Assembly (NCBI GenBank): GCA_013314865.1
Contig: JABUEV010000110.1
Location: 1 to 7,411 of the forward strand
DNA from: Bacteroidales bacterium
GTDB taxonomy: Bacteria; Bacteroidota; Bacteroidia; Bacteroidales; VadinHA17
Length of the DNA stretch: 7,411 nucleotides
Direction: 5' to 3'
Shown: one piece after another, positions 6,003-7,411 of the stretch
How positions within the stretch are numbered: position 1 is the stretch's first letter
How the letters are laid out: every line of letters begins with the position of its first letter
Made by a program: the position numbers and the translations under genes
Notes under the pieces: model-generated
What the model saw: the letters and a program-made list of their open reading frames with translations, nothing else
The model's database searches: none
What the model was told of the DNA's origin: nothing

Positions 6003-6887
6003 ATGAAAATCATAAATTTTCTAAATACAGGTATATCCCGTGCTGTTAAATCCTGGAAAGGAATTCTGATAATCTGGATTTTTTCCCTGATTCTTGCAGG
6101 GTTTATATCTTTTCCTTTATCATCAGTACTGAAAAGATCTTTCGGAAACAGTATGGTTACAGAAAGATTGATGGATGGACTGGACGTAGAAGTTTTTGCT
6201 GATCTCGGATCAAATCTAAGTGCCTTCCTGTTTCCCGGTTTGTTTTTTGTCTTTCTGATCGGATTTATACTGACCTCTTTTCTTAACGGAGGGCTCTTTG
6301 ACAGTTTCAGGGAAGACGCCGGAGAATTTTCAGTTTCGGCCTTCCTTAGCTCAGGTGCAAGAAATTTCTGGTCATTTCTGCTAATCGCAATAATAATACG
6401 AATGATAATTTATTTCACGGGTGTATTATTTGTTGGGATTCCGTTAATTCTTTTGCTGATGGAAAACAGCACGCCAGGAAATTCCCCCCTTATTATCCTT
6501 ATCATTACATCATCTCTATACTTTGTTATGCTGCCCGTTCTTCTTCTTGTTGCCGACTATGCACGGGCGGGTAAAGCTGCCAATCCTGGATGGTCAGGAT
6601 TCAAAGCGCTTGGGTTTGGCTTCAGCAAAACTTTTGACAGGTTTGGTAATTCATATTTAATGATGATTATTCTTACATTAGCACATGTTCTTTTTATTCT
6701 GCTAGTAATCAACACTATTCCTTTCTGGAAGCCACAGACAGGAAAAGGAGTATTTCTTATGTTTCTGATTACGCAGTTATTGCTTATAATAAACCTTGCT
6801 CTCAAGGCCTGGAGATATGCGAGTGTGACAGCTTCAGGTGAGCCATATTGCCGTAAAAATGCACCGGTAAGCGATCTTGCTGACTAA
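6003..6887 (+). CDS. Six-helix integral membrane protein of unknown function
   Basis: 294 residues, ATG at 6003, only 12 bp after the M1 peptidase stop, so probably the second gene of that transcript. Hydrophobic segments fall at about 20-42, 73-95, 122-152, 161-184, 217-238 and 250-268, giving roughly six membrane helices. Between the second and third helices, and again after the fourth, are amphipathic stretches with glycines and aromatics (NGGLFDSFREDAGEF at 95-109; DYARAGKAANPGWSGFKALGFGF at 185-207). This layout, with paired helices and 'DYAR...G...A...' type loops, resembles uncharacterised Bacteroidota membrane proteins of the DUF4013-like or YesL-like style, but I do not recognise a firm family. 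No catalytic motif, nucleotide-binding loop or transporter signature is visible. The short hydrophilic C-terminus (GEPYCRKNAPVSDLAD) is probably cytoplasmic. A role tied to the peptidase, such as peptide uptake or membrane partnering, would be guesswork from position. Confidence 0.8.
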   Translation: MKIINFLNTGISRAVKSWKGILIIWIFSLILAGFISFPLSSVLKRSFGNSMVTERLMDGLDVEVFADLGSNLSAFLFPGLFFVFLIGFILTSFLNGGLFDSFREDAGEFSVSAFLSSGARNFWSFLLIAIIIRMIIYFTGVLFVGIPLILLLMENSTPGNSPLIILIITSSLYFVMLPVLLLVADYARAGKAANPGWSGFKALGFGFSKTFDRFGNSYLMMIILTLAHVLFILLVINTIPFWKPQTGKGVFLMFLITQLLLIINLALKAWRYASVTASGEPYCRKNAPVSDLAD

Positions 6888-7001
6888 GGCAATAACAATT
6901 GCATTTCATACGAAATATTTATACCTGAAGTATTGACTTTACACCGTTCTGGTATGTTTTCCGATTGAAGAAATATAAATGCCGTAATAAGTAAAATATG
7001 A

Positions 7002-7029
7002 CTGTTCAAAGAGAATTGTATGTGAACAG
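7002..7029. repeat. 6-bp inverted repeat upstream of the peroxiredoxin gene
   Basis: CTGTTC (7002-7007) and GAACAG (7024-7029) are exact reverse complements 16 bases apart. A T-rich tract follows (7032-7049), so in the plus-strand transcript it could be a weak terminator for the upstream membrane-protein gene; as DNA it could be an operator for the peroxiredoxin gene, whose ATG is 41 bp downstream. The rest of the 183-bp spacer (6888-7070) holds a 5-bp mini-hairpin ATTTC-ATAC-GAAAT at 6903-6916 and two TTGACTTTA motifs. Confidence 0.25.
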
Positions 7030-7070
7030 AATATTTTGTTTTTTTGTTTAAGCTTTGACTTTATTGATGT

Positions 7071-7411
7071 ATGAATCAGATAAAAGTTGGCGATAAAATA
7101 CCAATGTTTACACTTCCTGATCAGGACGGTAACTTATTCGATATAAGCACTGTTGTAGGGAAGAAAAAGCTTGTTTTGTTTTTCTATCCGAAAGATAACA
7201 GTCTGGGGTGCACACGTGAAGCCTGTTATTTTCAGGATATGTCGGAGGCATTTGAAGAGGCTGATGCTATGATTATTGGCATCAGCGGACAGTCTTCAGA
7301 AAGTCATAAGAATTTTGCCGAAAAGAACAATCTCAGATATACACTTTTGAGTGACAAAGGTGACAAAATCAGAAAACTGTTTGGTGTGCCATGGGATTTT
7401 TTTGGTACAGT
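7071..7411 (+). CDS. bcp: PrxQ/BCP-type peroxiredoxin (thiol peroxidase), 3' end outside window
   Basis: The ATG at 7071 opens a frame that runs to the right edge, giving 113 complete residues; typical members have about 150-160, so roughly the last quarter is missing. The start is natural: VGDKIPMFTLPDQDG is the standard opening of the AhpC/TSA fold. The active site FFYPKDNSLGCTREAC has peroxidatic Cys47 inside the PxxxSxxC motif (Ser44 in the Thr/Ser position) and resolving Cys52 five residues later, the spacing of the PrxQ/BCP class. The segment IIGISGQSSESHKNFAEKNNL and LLSDKGDKIRKLFGVP further match the class. The enzyme reduces hydrogen peroxide and organic peroxides in the cytoplasm with thioredoxin as electron donor. 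It lies 183 bp after the membrane-protein gene and likely has its own promoter, but I see no clear -7 box. Family identity is strong; the gene symbol is by class. Confidence 0.93.
   Translation, partial: MNQIKVGDKIPMFTLPDQDGNLFDISTVVGKKKLVLFFYPKDNSLGCTREACYFQDMSEAFEEADAMIIGISGQSSESHKNFAEKNNLRYTLLSDKGDKIRKLFGVPWDFFGT

Noticed and set aside
6998..7051. 17-codon open frame (MTVQRELYVNRIFCFFV) before the peroxiredoxin gene
   Set aside because: Too short, no ribosome-binding or coding signal, and it contains the T-rich spacer; likely chance.

Overview
The window looks like chromosomal DNA of a Bacteroidota (Bacteroidetes) organism, most likely a Bacteroidales-type lineage. Intergenic DNA is AT-rich, start codons lack clear Shine-Dalgarno sequences, one intergenic region carries a Bacteroidetes-type -7 box (TAnnTTTG), and the secreted proteins have short signal peptides ending before Gln. 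The phylum call is inferred from style and gene content; there is no rRNA or marker gene to prove it.

Layout. (1) Positions 1-305, plus strand: the 3' end of a CHAD-domain protein, cut by the window edge. (2) Positions 317-3097, minus strand: a compact four-gene operon read from right to left. It encodes a sulfide:quinone oxidoreductase-like flavoprotein, a DUF1641 protein, a DsrC/TusE-family sulfur carrier with one C-terminal cysteine, and a DsrE2-type protein. This is the most interesting part of the window and looks like a sulfide-oxidation and persulfide-relay module. Its upstream region has a -7 promoter box and, over the expected transcription start, an 18-bp palindrome that matches the Rex (NADH-sensing repressor) consensus at 13 of 14 specified positions. 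(3) Positions 3291-3678, plus strand: a small secreted protein whose signal peptide is put out of frame by a run of nine T's three codons after the ATG. (4) Positions 3679-4022: a 344-bp spacer with two inverted repeats and no gene. (5) Positions 4023-6887, plus strand: a secreted M1-family zinc aminopeptidase followed 12 bp later by a six-helix membrane protein of unknown function. (6) Positions 6888-7070: a spacer with a short inverted repeat. (7) From 7071 to the right edge: the N-terminal two thirds or so of a PrxQ/BCP-type peroxiredoxin with both cysteines present.

How it may fit together. The minus-strand operon would take electrons from sulfide into the quinone pool and hand the resulting persulfide sulfur to cytoplasmic carriers (DsrE2 Cys124, DsrC-like Cys102). 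A Rex-type operator would tie its expression to the NADH/NAD+ ratio. This is inference: no dsrAB, sox, TusA or rhodanese gene is visible here. The plus-strand genes on the right appear unrelated to sulfur metabolism, apart from a general oxidative-stress link through the peroxiredoxin.
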